From: Dyadobacter tibetensis Y620-1
GTDB lineage: Bacteria; Bacteroidota; Bacteroidia; Cytophagales; Spirosomataceae
DNA length: 64,000 bases
Assembly: GCF_000566685.1 (NCBI RefSeq)
Contig: NZ_AZQN01000003.1
Span: forward strand, 1,176,628-1,240,627
Direction of reading: 5' to 3'
The notes under the pieces were generated by a model. It worked only from the letters and a program-made list of their open reading frames with translations. It made no database searches and had not been told where the DNA came from. A program made the translations under genes and the position numbers. Positions 1-8,415 of the stretch are shown in pieces. How positions within the stretch are numbered: the first letter of the stretch is position 1; each line of letters starts with the position of its first letter.

Positions 1-1023
1 ATCATATTGCCTCTTGCCGCAGACTACGAAATTAAAAATATCAACGTGGCCTTCGTAGATCATGACCGTACCACTTATTCGCATAGGCTGGTTGAAAAAA
101 TCAAAGCTACCGGCTACTTCAAGATGACGGGCTACAGCACCACTTACCGGGAGGCCGACCGACTCATCGAACTCGATAGGGCTGATTTGGTGCTGGAGAT
201 TCCTTCTCAGTTTGAAAATACCTTGATAAGGGAGGGGAAAGGGCATCTTTTTTTGGCCGTAAACGCGATAAATGGAACCAAAGCCAGCGTGGGAGCCTCC
301 TACTTAAGCCGTATTATTGCTGATTTTAACGCCGATATTCGTTTCCAGCAGCAACAGGAGAGTTCCAAAACGAGGAGAGGTAGGATAGCAATTCAGACTT
401 CGAACTGGTACAATCCACATATGGATTACAAATACTTTATGGTGCCGGGCATACTGGCTTTCCTGGTTACGATGATTGGAGGTTATATGTCAGCCTTGAA
501 TATCGTGAAAGAGAAGGAGATAGGGACCATCGAACAAATTAATGTTTCACCAATAAGTAAGCATCATTTTATTATTGGTAAGCTCATTCCTTTTTGGCTG
601 ATAAGCATGGTAGTTTTTAGCATAGGTCAGTTCATCGTGTCCCGTTATCTGTATCACATCATCCCAGTTGGAAATATATTTCTATTGTACCTGTTTTTAG
701 CCATTTATTTGGTAGCTATTCTGGGATTTGGCCTGTTGGTATCGACCTATACGGACACCCAGCAGCAAGCCATGTCGGTCGCATTTTTCTTTGTAATGAT
801 ATTTTTGTTGATGAGCGGACTTTTTACCTCTGTCGACAGCATGCCTCCTTGGGCCAGGGCTTTTGCCTATTTGAACCCCGTCACTTATTTTATAGAAGTC
901 ATGCGAGGGGTGGTTTTGAAGGGTAGTACCTTCAACGACTTTCAAGGTCATCTGGTCAAAATGGTTGGCTTTGCCTTGGCGCTCAATACCTGGGCATGGT
1001 TTAATTATAGGAAAACTAGCTAG
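1..1023 (+). CDS. ABC-2 type transporter permease, 5'-truncated by window edge
   Basis: The frame is open from the first base and the first in-window start candidate is a TTG at position 7, so the gene begins upstream of the window. The visible 340 residues hold a large periplasmic-type segment (about 1-135) followed by five or six hydrophobic helices (about 140-335), the layout of YhhJ/DrrB-like ABC-2 permeases. The cytoplasmic-loop motif 'VKEKEIGTIEQINVSP' near residue 165 is typical of the family. The first transmembrane helix is missing, lying before the window. Such proteins pair with an ABC ATPase, probably just upstream, and export drugs or lipids through the inner membrane; the substrate cannot be read here. 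Confidence 0.88.
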   Translation: MILPLAADYEIKNINVAFVDHDRTTYSHRLVEKIKATGYFKMTGYSTTYREADRLIELDRADLVLEIPSQFENTLIREGKGHLFLAVNAINGTKASVGASYLSRIIADFNADIRFQQQQESSKTRRGRIAIQTSNWYNPHMDYKYFMVPGILAFLVTMIGGYMSALNIVKEKEIGTIEQINVSPISKHHFIIGKLIPFWLISMVVFSIGQFIVSRYLYHIIPVGNIFLLYLFLAIYLVAILGFGLLVSTYTDTQQQAMSVAFFFVMIFLLMSGLFTSVDSMPPWARAFAYLNPVTYFIEVMRGVVLKGSTFNDFQGHLVKMVGFALALNTWAWFNYRKTS

Positions 1024-1106
1024 AACTTTTTTCTATCCCGTGCGGCTTACTGTGAATTTGTTCGTTATTTTGCAGCCTTCAAAAACAAATTGTTAAAAAT
1101 CAAAGA

Positions 1107-2345
1107 ATGGAAAGGTTTACAGGATTGCTCGGCATACTGTTGATATTGGGTATAGCTTTTGCAATGTCCAACAATCGCAAAGCCATCAATTACAGGACAG
1201 TAGGGGTAGGCCTGGGACTACAATTTGGATTAGCCGTCTTTATCTTACGAACCGAAACAGGGCAGCGAGTGTTTCAGTGGCTGGGTGAGAAAGTGCAGAA
1301 GTTATTGTCTTTTTCCGATAAAGGGGCAGATTTTGTGTTTGGAACACTTGTGCGCTCCGATCTCATGCAAAAAGCTTTTGGGCCTGGTAACGATTTTGTC
1401 TTTTTCTTCAAAGTGATTCCCACCATCATTTTTGTCGCCGTATTGGTTAATATGCTTTATCACCTGGGAATCATGCAGCGAATTGTCTCTGTCATTGCCC
1501 GGGGAGTATATTGGCTAATGGGAGTAAGTGGGGCTGAAGCGGTGTCCAATGTTGCCAGCACCTTCGTTGGTCAAGTGGAGGCGCAGATCATGATTAAGCC
1601 ATATTTGAAAAATATGACCAATTCGGAGCTGATGGCATCCATGACGGGTAGCTTTGCCTGTATAGCGGGAGGAGTCATGGCTGTCTACATTTCTCTGGGT
1701 GTTCCTGCACCCTACCTTATCGCCGCCAGCCTAATGGCGGCCCCTGGTGCGCTGGTAATCTCTAAAATTATGTTTCCCGAAACCGAACAGTCCAATACCA
1801 AAGGGGCGGTTAAGCTTGAAATAAAAAAAACGCATGCTAACCTATTAGATGCTGTAGCTGCCGGGGCCAGTGAAGGTCTTAAAGTAGGCTTCAATGTAAT
1901 CGCCATGTTAATAGGTTTTATAGCTCTCGTTGCTTTGATGGACTATATCTTAGGTTTAGTAGGCGGGCTATTTTCCTTCCCGGAGTTAAGTTTTAATTTT
2001 TTATTAGGGAAAATTTTTGCCGTCTTCGCCTGGGCTATGGGTGTTCCGGCCAAAGATGTCGAAGTAGCGGGTTCTCTGATGGGGACCAAAATGGTAATCA
2101 ATGAGTTTGTTGCCTATCTGGACCTGATTAAGCTAAAAGATACCCTTGATCATAAAACCATTGTCATCACGAGTTTTGCCCTTTGCGGATTTGCCAATTT
2201 TAGTTCTATAGCCATACAAGTTGGAGGAATAGGAGAGCTCGCACCGACGCGAAGGGCCGATCTGGCACGTCTGGGTTTTAAGGCCCTGATAGCCGGTACG
2301 CTGGCTTCTTATATGTCTGCTACCCTGGCCGGACTACTTTTGTAA
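1107..2345 (+). CDS. Concentrative nucleoside transporter (NupC/CNT family)
   Basis: A 412-aa polytopic inner-membrane protein whose order of segments matches the CNT family: an N-terminal pair of helices (about 5-60), a gate domain (about 95-190, with 'VSGAEAVSNVASTFVGQVEA'), and the C-terminal transport domain (about 195-410). CNT proteins import nucleosides by cation symport. The residue pattern 'GQ.E' followed by 'PYL' in the substrate-binding hairpin is present. Length is normal for bacterial members. A TATTTTG element with a nearby TTG lies about 35 bases upstream and may be a degenerate -7 box. It is not obviously in an operon: 83 bases separate it from the permease and 137 from the next gene. 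Confidence 0.9.
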   Translation: MERFTGLLGILLILGIAFAMSNNRKAINYRTVGVGLGLQFGLAVFILRTETGQRVFQWLGEKVQKLLSFSDKGADFVFGTLVRSDLMQKAFGPGNDFVFFFKVIPTIIFVAVLVNMLYHLGIMQRIVSVIARGVYWLMGVSGAEAVSNVASTFVGQVEAQIMIKPYLKNMTNSELMASMTGSFACIAGGVMAVYISLGVPAPYLIAASLMAAPGALVISKIMFPETEQSNTKGAVKLEIKKTHANLLDAVAAGASEGLKVGFNVIAMLIGFIALVALMDYILGLVGGLFSFPELSFNFLLGKIFAVFAWAMGVPAKDVEVAGSLMGTKMVINEFVAYLDLIKLKDTLDHKTIVITSFALCGFANFSSIAIQVGGIGELAPTRRADLARLGFKALIAGTLASYMSATLAGLLL

Positions 2346-2346
2346 G

Positions 2347-2430
2347 TCTGGCATAATGATCCTGGGTGGCTGCCTGTGAGGGGTGTGAAATATATGAATT
2401 TATGCCAGCTATGCTTTCTGGCATGATAAT
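2347..2430 (+). repeat. Repeated TCTGGCAT units and small hairpin after the nucleoside transporter
   Basis: The octamer TCTGGCAT occurs at about 2347 and again at about 2417, and ATGCCAG at 2402-2408 pairs with CTGGCAT at 2418-2424 to give a 7-bp hairpin. No strong T-run follows, so it may be a weak terminator or an mRNA-stability element rather than a canonical terminator. Confidence 0.35.
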
Positions 2431-2482
2431 ATTACCCTATATTGGGGTTTAAAGAACATATATTTCACCATCCTACTACACT

Positions 2483-3382
2483 ATGAAGATTATTAAGACA
2501 TTCTTTTCTTTGCTCGCTGAATCCTTCAGTGAATTTATGAATGACAAAGGATTGAAGCTAAGTGCAGCCCTATCCTACTATACTATTTTCTCCCTTGCTC
2601 CGATGTTGCTGGTCATTATTTCGGCCTTAAGTTTCTTTATGGAGCGGAGTACTATTCAAGGAGAGTTGTTCGGACAGTTAGAGGGCTTGGTAGGTCCAGC
2701 CGCTACCAAACAGGTACAGGAGATTATTCAAAATGCTCAGGTTTCTAATAAATCTACTTTAGCTTCCGTGATTGGCGGTGTTACCTTGCTCATTGGTGCG
2801 ACAGGGGTTTTTGCCGAAATTCAAGATTCTATCAATTATATCTGGTCCATAAAAGTGAAGCCTGAAAAAGGCTGGTTGGAATATTTGAAAAATCGACTCT
2901 TATCATTTTCCTTGATTCTTACCCTTGGTTTTTTACTAATCGTATCACTGGGGGCCAATGCCATCGTTGAGGTAATGAGTTCCGAGCTTGAAGCCTATTT
3001 TTCTGAGGCCTCTGTGGTGGTATTTTACATTTTAAATTTGGCGATGGTACTCACTGTCATAACGGCCCTCTTTACCGTGATATTTAAAGTGCTTCCAGAT
3101 GGAGAGCTGAGGTGGAAAGAATGTATGGTAGGTGCCGGTTTTACAGCAGTTCTATTCCTAATTGGTAAGTTTGGTATAAGTTTTTATTTGGGGCGCTCAG
3201 ATTTAGGGGCAACCTACGGTGCTTCCGCTTCTATTATCATCCTTCTGACCTGGATCTATTACTCCTCAATCATCCTGTATTTTGGTGCCGAGTTTACCAA
3301 AGTTTACGCCAAACTGGATGGGGTGGCCATTGCTCCTAAAAAACACGCAGTCCTGATCGAACGTAACGAAGTGGACCGGTAG
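2483..3382 (+). CDS. YihY/BrkB-family inner-membrane protein
   Basis: A 299-aa protein with six predicted hydrophobic segments. The family hallmark near the N-terminus, 'GLKLSAALSYYTIFSLAPML' (about residues 23-42), is clear, as is the C-terminal 'YGASASIIILLTWIYYSS' helix region. The family (formerly and wrongly called RNase BN) is an inner-membrane protein of uncertain role. Length is standard. It precedes a strong bidirectional terminator shared with the convergent small gene. Confidence 0.9.
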   Translation: MKIIKTFFSLLAESFSEFMNDKGLKLSAALSYYTIFSLAPMLLVIISALSFFMERSTIQGELFGQLEGLVGPAATKQVQEIIQNAQVSNKSTLASVIGGVTLLIGATGVFAEIQDSINYIWSIKVKPEKGWLEYLKNRLLSFSLILTLGFLLIVSLGANAIVEVMSSELEAYFSEASVVVFYILNLAMVLTVITALFTVIFKVLPDGELRWKECMVGAGFTAVLFLIGKFGISFYLGRSDLGATYGASASIIILLTWIYYSSIILYFGAEFTKVYAKLDGVAIAPKKHAVLIERNEVDR

Positions 3383-3417
3383 TTAGCTCCTTCGGGCTAT
3401 TTCGATTTTAAGGGTTT

Positions 3418-3464
3418 AACCAAAAAAAGGGTCAGAAGCTACGCTTCTGACCCTTTTTTTGGTT
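3418..3464. terminator. Bidirectional intrinsic terminator, perfect 22-bp stem
   Basis: Positions 3418-3439 and 3443-3464 are perfect reverse complements around a 3-base loop, with A-run and T-run flanks inside the stem, so it can stop transcription from both sides. It separates the convergent BrkB gene (+) and the small secreted-protein gene (-). Confidence 0.9.
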
Positions 3465-3476
3465 AATGTTCCTCGC

Positions 3477-3845
3477 TTACAAAGTAGCAGGAGTGGCTGT
3501 ACGGGTAGTACGTGTTTCTATTGAAATAGGCTTCTCAACAATTTCTCCACCATTATTAATGATAAAGGTATAGTTACCGTCATTCAAAGTCGATAGATCA
3601 AATACTTTCGAATAGCTTTCCGATTTTGGCAGGTTGGCCGAGTATAAGGTCTCACCAAAATTGTCTTTAATAGCGATGGATGATCCAGACTCAATTGCAG
3701 AAAGGGAGAGTTTGAATTTTAGCCCTCCTGCAGTAGAAAGTTCTACTTTGGCAGCTGTGTTTTTATCATTCTCTTTCGCCATACTAGTAACAGAAGTGCT
3801 AATACTAAAAAGAATTACGAGGCTTAAAATTAACTTTTTCATCAT
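3477..3845 (-). CDS. Small secreted protein with Ig-like/T9SS-like fold (hypothetical)
   Basis: A 122-aa protein starting with a clear signal peptide ('MMKKLILSLVILFSISTSVT') and probable cleavage near residue 23. The mature part is predicted beta-rich; 'FDLSTLNDGNYTFIINNGG' resembles the last strands of Bacteroidota Ig-like or sorting-domain modules, where 'L..G.Y...' precedes the C-terminus. It has no conserved terminal Lys/Arg tail like a true T9SS signal, so export beyond the periplasm is uncertain. It is monocistronic, with a candidate promoter about 110 bases upstream. No enzymatic motif is seen; the function is unknown. Confidence 0.75.
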   Translation of the reverse strand: MMKKLILSLVILFSISTSVTSMAKENDKNTAAKVELSTAGGLKFKLSLSAIESGSSIAIKDNFGETLYSANLPKSESYSKVFDLSTLNDGNYTFIINNGGEIVEKPISIETRTTRTATPATL

Positions 3846-4224
3846 CTTAAAAATTAGGTAGTGAATATTTTTGTTTTTGTACTATTCTTGTTTTAGATGT
3901 CGAATGTATAGAACTGGCTAATTACAACCTTGTGTTTTTCTAATTCGACAGGTCAAAGTTAGATAACTTATTGTAACAAAGTCAATAGGCTTGGTCTGGG
4001 TGTAAGAAAGTTCTTTCTTTGGTGATAGTATAATCTTTGAATTGTTATACGAATATACTAATAGTACAATAACTGATTGGTTCTTCGCTACTAAATAAAA
4101 GGCGTAGTTAATTCGTGTATTTGTATTATTCTAATTTCTTTTAAGCTCTTCCCCTCTTTGTCGGGTAGGCCAGAGGTCCCAGGGTCAGGCTGAATGTATA
4201 TTGGCATACCCTACAGGAAAGAGA
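3846..4224. other. Intergenic, AT-rich; promoter region for the small secreted protein
   Basis: No convincing gene. It contains the minus-strand promoter candidate at 3954-3985. A 38-codon minus-strand open frame at 4091-4207 exists but has no supporting features. Confidence 0.5.
3954..3985 (-). promoter_or_regulatory. Bacteroidota-type promoter candidate (TTG-N21-TAACTTTG)
   Basis: On the minus strand, TAACTTTG (3961-3954) matches the Bacteroidota -7 consensus TAnnTTTG, and a TTG at 3985-3983 lies 21 bases upstream as a -33 element. It would drive the small secreted-protein gene with a leader of about 100 bases. Confidence 0.45.
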
Positions 4225-4269
4225 AAGGCCAAGAATTGCAGGGGGGATTAACCTGCAATTCTTGGCCTT
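4225..4269 (-). terminator. Terminator of sppA, 18-bp perfect stem
   Basis: Positions 4225-4242 pair perfectly with 4252-4269 around a 9-base loop, about 40 bases past the sppA stop. On the minus strand the stem is followed by a T-rich stretch. Confidence 0.75.
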
Positions 4270-4310
4270 GGTTTTCGAAATAGCTGTGGCAAAGGGTGCT
4301 TGCTAAATGC

Positions 4311-6077
4311 TTATTGAATCTTCAGTTCATAGGGAATACGAGCCTGCACGCCCCCCATATTGGTCAGTCGCTTGAATATTTTGGCATAGGTAGCCATATC
4401 GCCCAGTTTTTCGGTTAAAATCTGATCCTCTTTATCTCCCATCAGTTTAGACATTAATTCGTCCAGGGGCTTTTTCTTTTCAGGGTAATAGCGCACCCGG
4501 TAGTCTCCTGCTTTCATTTTTGCGGCCTTCGCTGCCAGGGCTACTGCATCGTCCAGGCTTCCCAGCACATCTACCAGTCCATTTTCTTTGGCTTCTATGC
4601 CGGACCATACACGGCCTTGAGCGAGGTTTCTGAGTTTTTCTACGGGCATATTACGCCCCTCTGCGGCTTTTTTAGTAAAAGTGGCATAGCCTTCATTGAC
4701 ACTTTTCTGGATCATATCCTTTTCAAATTGCGTCATATCACGGGTTGCCGTAGGCCAGTCGGCATGGGGATTCGTGCCTACTCCGTCAAAGGTGATGCCC
4801 AGTTTGTTATTCATAAAATCCTTGACATTAAAAATGAGTCCAAATATCCCAATGGATCCTGTAATGGTATTAGGTTGGGCAACAATGGTGTCGCAGGCCA
4901 TGGCCATATAATATCCTCCTGAGGCGGCAACATCAGACATGGAGGCTATTACCGGCTTCACAGCAGAGGTAAGCTTTATTTCTCTCCACATAACATCGGA
5001 AGCCAGTGCACTTCCGCCTGGTGAATTAATGCGAATTACAACCGATTTTATTTTATCGTTCTCTCTGATTTTCTTAAGCTCAGTAATGAATTTTTCAGAG
5101 CCTATGGTGTTATCACCACCCTGCCCAGAGTTGATTTCCCCTTCTGCGATAAGTACCGCTACGCGCTTATTATAATCGCCTTCCGTCTTAACCGCACCAC
5201 TCTTAAGGTATTTCTCAACACCATAAGTCGATATTTTCTTCTTCGAATCTATTCCCAGATCCTTTCTTAACTGAGCTTCGTACTGATCCCAGTAACCAAG
5301 ATGAGTAACCAGCTTATTCTTCAAAGCTGCCTCCGGATTGTCGATTGCTAAAGAGTCTGCAAGGCCTTTAAGGTGTTCTACAGGAATTTTCCGAGACGCG
5401 GCAATATTGTCCAAGAAGTTGTTATTAATAGCAGTGATAAGCTCTAGAGATTGCTTTTTGCTAGCCTCACTCATATCCGAACGGGAGAACATTTCTATAG
5501 CACTTTTAAATTCGCCAACCCGGAAGATTATGGGTTTGATATCCAACTTGTCGAAGGTGCCTTTCAAAAAGCTATATTCAACTGAAAGGCCGTTCCATTC
5601 CATTCCACCAGCTGGATTAAGATAAATTTTGTCGGCTACCGAAGCCAGGTAATATCCCTTTTCGCTATAGGTCTCTCCGTAGGTGGTAACAAACTTTCCA
5701 GATTTTTTAAATTCTATAAGTTGATTTCGGATTTCTTCCAAAGTGGCCCATCCCGCTTGTGGGCCTTCGGTCTGGAGCTGAACTCCTTTTATATTGGCAT
5801 CCTTCTGAGCCGTTTTAAGGGCTTCAATGATATCTTTAAGGCCTAGTACATTTTCATTATTTCCAAATGGTCCCCCTAGATCAGCAAATGGGTTTTCGAC
5901 CCCCACTTCCTGAATTGGCACGTTTAAATCCAATTTTAATATAGACTTTTCATCTATACTGATTTTTTCGTCCGAGGAAAGCGCTGAGCCGATCCCTGCC
6001 AATATCATCAGGGATACGACGAAGAATACGAAAATGCCAACCATTGTGGCAAGTACATATTTTAGGAATTGTAACAT
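4311..6077 (-). CDS. sppA: Signal peptide peptidase SppA, 67-kDa type
   Basis: A 588-aa membrane-anchored serine protease (clan SK, family S49) that degrades cleaved signal peptides. One N-terminal helix (about 8-32) anchors it. It has the tandem-domain architecture of the long E. coli-like form: the catalytic Lys is in 'EFKSAIEMF' (about K191) in the first domain and the nucleophile Ser is in 'SDVAASGGYYM' (about S386) in the second. Both key residues are present, so the enzyme should be active. It is monocistronic, with a TAATTTTG-type -7 box about 40 bases upstream and a strong terminator downstream. Confidence 0.95.
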   Translation of the reverse strand: MLQFLKYVLATMVGIFVFFVVSLMILAGIGSALSSDEKISIDEKSILKLDLNVPIQEVGVENPFADLGGPFGNNENVLGLKDIIEALKTAQKDANIKGVQLQTEGPQAGWATLEEIRNQLIEFKKSGKFVTTYGETYSEKGYYLASVADKIYLNPAGGMEWNGLSVEYSFLKGTFDKLDIKPIIFRVGEFKSAIEMFSRSDMSEASKKQSLELITAINNNFLDNIAASRKIPVEHLKGLADSLAIDNPEAALKNKLVTHLGYWDQYEAQLRKDLGIDSKKKISTYGVEKYLKSGAVKTEGDYNKRVAVLIAEGEINSGQGGDNTIGSEKFITELKKIRENDKIKSVVIRINSPGGSALASDVMWREIKLTSAVKPVIASMSDVAASGGYYMAMACDTIVAQPNTITGSIGIFGLIFNVKDFMNNKLGITFDGVGTNPHADWPTATRDMTQFEKDMIQKSVNEGYATFTKKAAEGRNMPVEKLRNLAQGRVWSGIEAKENGLVDVLGSLDDAVALAAKAAKMKAGDYRVRYYPEKKKPLDELMSKLMGDKEDQILTEKLGDMATYAKIFKRLTNMGGVQARIPYELKIQ

Positions 6078-6117
6078 AAATCTATGGTTGGAATGGTATT
6101 AGAATTTTATTTGAGAA

Positions 6118-6125
6118 CAAAATTA
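6118..6125 (-). promoter_or_regulatory. -7 box (TAATTTTG) upstream of sppA
   Basis: The minus strand reads TAATTTTG, matching TAnnTTTG, 41 bases before the sppA start codon. No clear TTG lies at the -33 distance, so the call rests on the -7 box and its position. Confidence 0.4.
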
Positions 6126-6332
6126 GCCATTTATTCATCCAGATAGATGGTATTTATTGGTCAAATGGAGCAATCCTCACATTGAACGGTAAATTATCGT
6201 TCTCAATGAATGATTTATTGGAGAAAAATTGGCTTATTGCCTTTTGGTAGGAGAAAGGGGGATGTTAATGCCTTTTCTTTTATCTCCAGTAGTTTACGGA
6301 ATTGTTGGTTCAACATAAAACGTTAATTTACA

Positions 6333-6839
6333 ATGACAAAGACCCTTATTTTGGTGCGTCACGCAAGCGCAGAAGATGCGAGTCTGACCAGAGGTGATTT
6401 TGACAGAAGGTTGATAGAGAAGGGGAGGGAGGAGTCGACATTGATGGCTCACTGGTTGATGGATCAGGGTTACAGACCCGATGTGTACCATAGTAGCAGC
6501 GCAGCTCGTGCTCTTCAGACAGCAGAAATCATGGCTCAGGAAATAGGGGCAGACAGTCGCTCCATTATCCAGGATCGGGATATTTATGATGCCGGATCTC
6601 GGGGTTATCTGCATGCGGTCAACGAAACCGTTGAGCCTGCAGAATGTCTGCTTCTGGTGGGCCATAACCCAGATATCAGTTTCTTTGCCGACTATCTTAG
6701 TCCTGGAAATATAGGGTCAATGAAGAAAGCAGGTATTGTAATCATCGATTTTGATACCGATCATTGGGCCGAAATATCCTATTCTACTGGTAATTATAAA
6801 ATGTACATGACCCCAAAACAGGTTCGAGAAGGATTATAA
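6333..6839 (+). CDS. sixA: SixA-type phosphohistidine phosphatase (histidine phosphatase superfamily)
   Basis: A 168-aa protein that starts with the RHG-type motif 'LVRHASAED' (R9, H10, the phosphate-accepting His) and carries the second catalytic His in 'LLVGHNPDISFF' (about H111). Size and motif placement fit SixA rather than phosphoglycerate mutase. SixA enzymes remove phosphate from phosphohistidine, for example on phosphotransfer proteins; the partner in this organism is unknown. It ends 3 bases before the next gene, so the two are very likely cotranscribed. Confidence 0.88.
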   Translation: MTKTLILVRHASAEDASLTRGDFDRRLIEKGREESTLMAHWLMDQGYRPDVYHSSSAARALQTAEIMAQEIGADSRSIIQDRDIYDAGSRGYLHAVNETVEPAECLLLVGHNPDISFFADYLSPGNIGSMKKAGIVIIDFDTDHWAEISYSTGNYKMYMTPKQVREGL

Positions 6840-6842
6840 AAA

Positions 6843-7046
6843 ATGAATAAGGGAAGTCGTAATAGAAGGATATTTATCATCGTTTTTCTGGGCTTTGTAG
6901 CCTTATTTGCTTATATATCATACGATATGGCCCAGCGTACCACGGCACCATGGAACCGTAAAAAGCAGTTGAACAGAGTACTGCCGGGAGCCACTTTGGA
7001 TGCAGACAGCCTACGGCTCGATTCCCTTCTCAAAGAAGTAGAATAA
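6843..7046 (+). CDS. Small single-pass membrane protein (hypothetical)
   Basis: A 67-aa protein with a positively charged N-terminus, one hydrophobic helix (about 10-28, 'FIIVFLGFVALFAYIS') and a charged C-terminal tail. It begins 3 bases after the sixA stop, which supports translation from the same mRNA. I do not recognise a named family. The positive-inside rule suggests the N-terminus is cytoplasmic and the tail periplasmic. Confidence 0.7.
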   Translation: MNKGSRNRRIFIIVFLGFVALFAYISYDMAQRTTAPWNRKKQLNRVLPGATLDADSLRLDSLLKEVE

Positions 7047-7051
7047 AAGCG

Positions 7052-7948
7052 CTATCCCCGGGGGTGAAATTCTTTGATGATCTGTTTGAGGTAATCCCGG
7101 TCAAGGTGGGTGTATATTTCTGTGGTTATAATAGATTCATGACCGAGCATCTCCTGTACGGCCCTTAAACTGGCTCCTCCCTCTATAAGATGGGTTGCAA
7201 ATGAGTGGCGGAAGGTATGGGGGCTGATGTTCTTGTTCAGTCCAGCCTTTAAGGTAAGGTCTTTGATTATCAAAAAAACCATAACTCTGGACAGGGCACC
7301 TCCTCTTTTATTAAGGAATAGAATATTTTCACTCTCTCGTTTAATCTTCTGTTTTTTGCGGATATGTTCGGTGTAAATTTTGCAATATTTAATTGCTTGC
7401 TGCCCAATAGGTACCAGTCTTGTTTTATTGCCTTTCCCAATAATTCGAATGAAGCCCGCATCAAAATGGCAATCGGTGAGCTGAAGGCTTAATAATTCAG
7501 AAACCCGTAAGCCACAACTGTAAAGTACTTCTAGTATGGCCCTGTTGCGGGTTCCTTCGGGAGTAGCGTGGTCTATGGCTTCGAGTATCTGTTGTATTTC
7601 ATGCACTTCCAATACATCGGGAAGTTTTCTGGGGAGGCGTGGAGACTCCATAAGCTCAGTGGGATCATGGGCAATTTCCTTTTCTAACAATAAGTATTTA
7701 TAAAAACCTTTAATTCCAGATAGTATGCGTGCCTGGGAATGTGCACTTAACCCTAATTCCGCAATATATTGTAGGAAACCTGTAATATGTTCTTCCTTAA
7801 CATGATTGGGCGTAATAGGTTTTGATTGTAGACTGCAATACTCAGCGAGCTTTTCCACATCGCGAAGGTAGGCAGCAATGGAATTGGGTGAGAAGGAACG
7901 CTCGAGTTGCAGGTAATTTTTGAAATGTTTGATGTAGCTTTGCCACAT
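7052..7948 (-). CDS. xerD: Tyrosine recombinase XerD
   Basis: A 298-aa site-specific recombinase with an N-terminal SAM-like DNA-binding domain (about 1-90) and a C-terminal catalytic domain. All six catalytic residues are visible: R148 in 'GLRVSE', K172 in 'GKGNKTR', H244 and R247 in 'PHTFRHSF', H270 in 'LGHES' and nucleophile Y279 in 'TEIYTH'. XerCD-type enzymes resolve chromosome dimers at dif. Length and lack of flanking mobile genes point to the housekeeping enzyme rather than an integrase. It is divergent from aroQ with only 43 bases between start codons and convergent with the small membrane-protein gene. Confidence 0.93.
   Translation of the reverse strand: MWQSYIKHFKNYLQLERSFSPNSIAAYLRDVEKLAEYCSLQSKPITPNHVKEEHITGFLQYIAELGLSAHSQARILSGIKGFYKYLLLEKEIAHDPTELMESPRLPRKLPDVLEVHEIQQILEAIDHATPEGTRNRAILEVLYSCGLRVSELLSLQLTDCHFDAGFIRIIGKGNKTRLVPIGQQAIKYCKIYTEHIRKKQKIKRESENILFLNKRGGALSRVMVFLIIKDLTLKAGLNKNISPHTFRHSFATHLIEGGASLRAVQEMLGHESIITTEIYTHLDRDYLKQIIKEFHPRG
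7935..7942 (+). promoter_or_regulatory. -7 box (TAGCTTTG) for aroQ inside the 5' end of xerD
   Basis: TAGCTTTG matches TAnnTTTG and sits within the first codons of the divergent xerD gene, 50 bases before the preferred aroQ start. It predicts that the aroQ transcript starts at about 7949, in the short divergent gap. Confidence 0.4.
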
Positions 7949-7991
7949 AAGTTTAAAAATGTTTTAATGTATGCCGATCAACGAGCAGAAG

Positions 7992-8414
7992 ATGAAAAAA
8001 ATTATCATTATTAATGGTCCCAACCTGAATCTTCTCGGGAAAAGGGAACCTGCCATTTACGGAAACCTATCTTTCGAAGACTATTATAAGCAACTTTCCA
8101 TGCAGTTTGCGGAGGTCGAGCTCCATTATTTCCAGTCCAATCATGAAGGCGCACTGATTGATAAGATACATGAAATAGGATTTGCGTACGATGGTATTAT
8201 CCTCAATGCTGGTGGGTTCACCCATACTTCTGTAGCCTTGGCTGACGCTGTCTCCTCGGTTACCAGCCCTGCGGTGGAGGTTCATATTTCCAATATTCAT
8301 GCCAGAGAGTCCTATCGTCATCATAGCTTCCTGAGCAGCCGATGTAAAGGAATGATCTGTGGCCTAGGGCTACAGGGTTATGAATTTGCACTGAGGTACT
8401 TGCTTGCCTTATAA
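7992..8414 (+). CDS. aroQ: Type II 3-dehydroquinate dehydratase
   Basis: A 140-aa enzyme of the shikimate pathway that dehydrates 3-dehydroquinate to 3-dehydroshikimate, acting as a dodecamer in the cytoplasm. The diagnostic start 'INGPNLNLLGKREPAIYG' holds the catalytic Arg (about R18) and Tyr (about Y23); 'LNAGGFTHTS' and 'VEVHISNIHARESYR' complete the active site. I chose the ATG at 7992 because homologues begin immediately before 'KKIIIINGP'; an in-frame ATG at 7971 would add seven residues. It stops one base before the converging M14 gene. Confidence 0.92.
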   Translation: MKKIIIINGPNLNLLGKREPAIYGNLSFEDYYKQLSMQFAEVELHYFQSNHEGALIDKIHEIGFAYDGIILNAGGFTHTSVALADAVSSVTSPAVEVHISNIHARESYRHHSFLSSRCKGMICGLGLQGYEFALRYLLAL

Positions 8415-8415
8415 G

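Noticed and set aside
4091..4207. 38-codon minus-strand open frame after the sppA terminator
   Set aside because: Short, Pro/Gly-rich at the start and Ile-rich at the end, with no promoter box or conservation cue.
7052..7948. Tyrosine recombinase as a sign of a mobile element or integron
   Set aside because: It has XerD length and motifs and sits among core genes with no att repeats or cargo, so it is the housekeeping enzyme.
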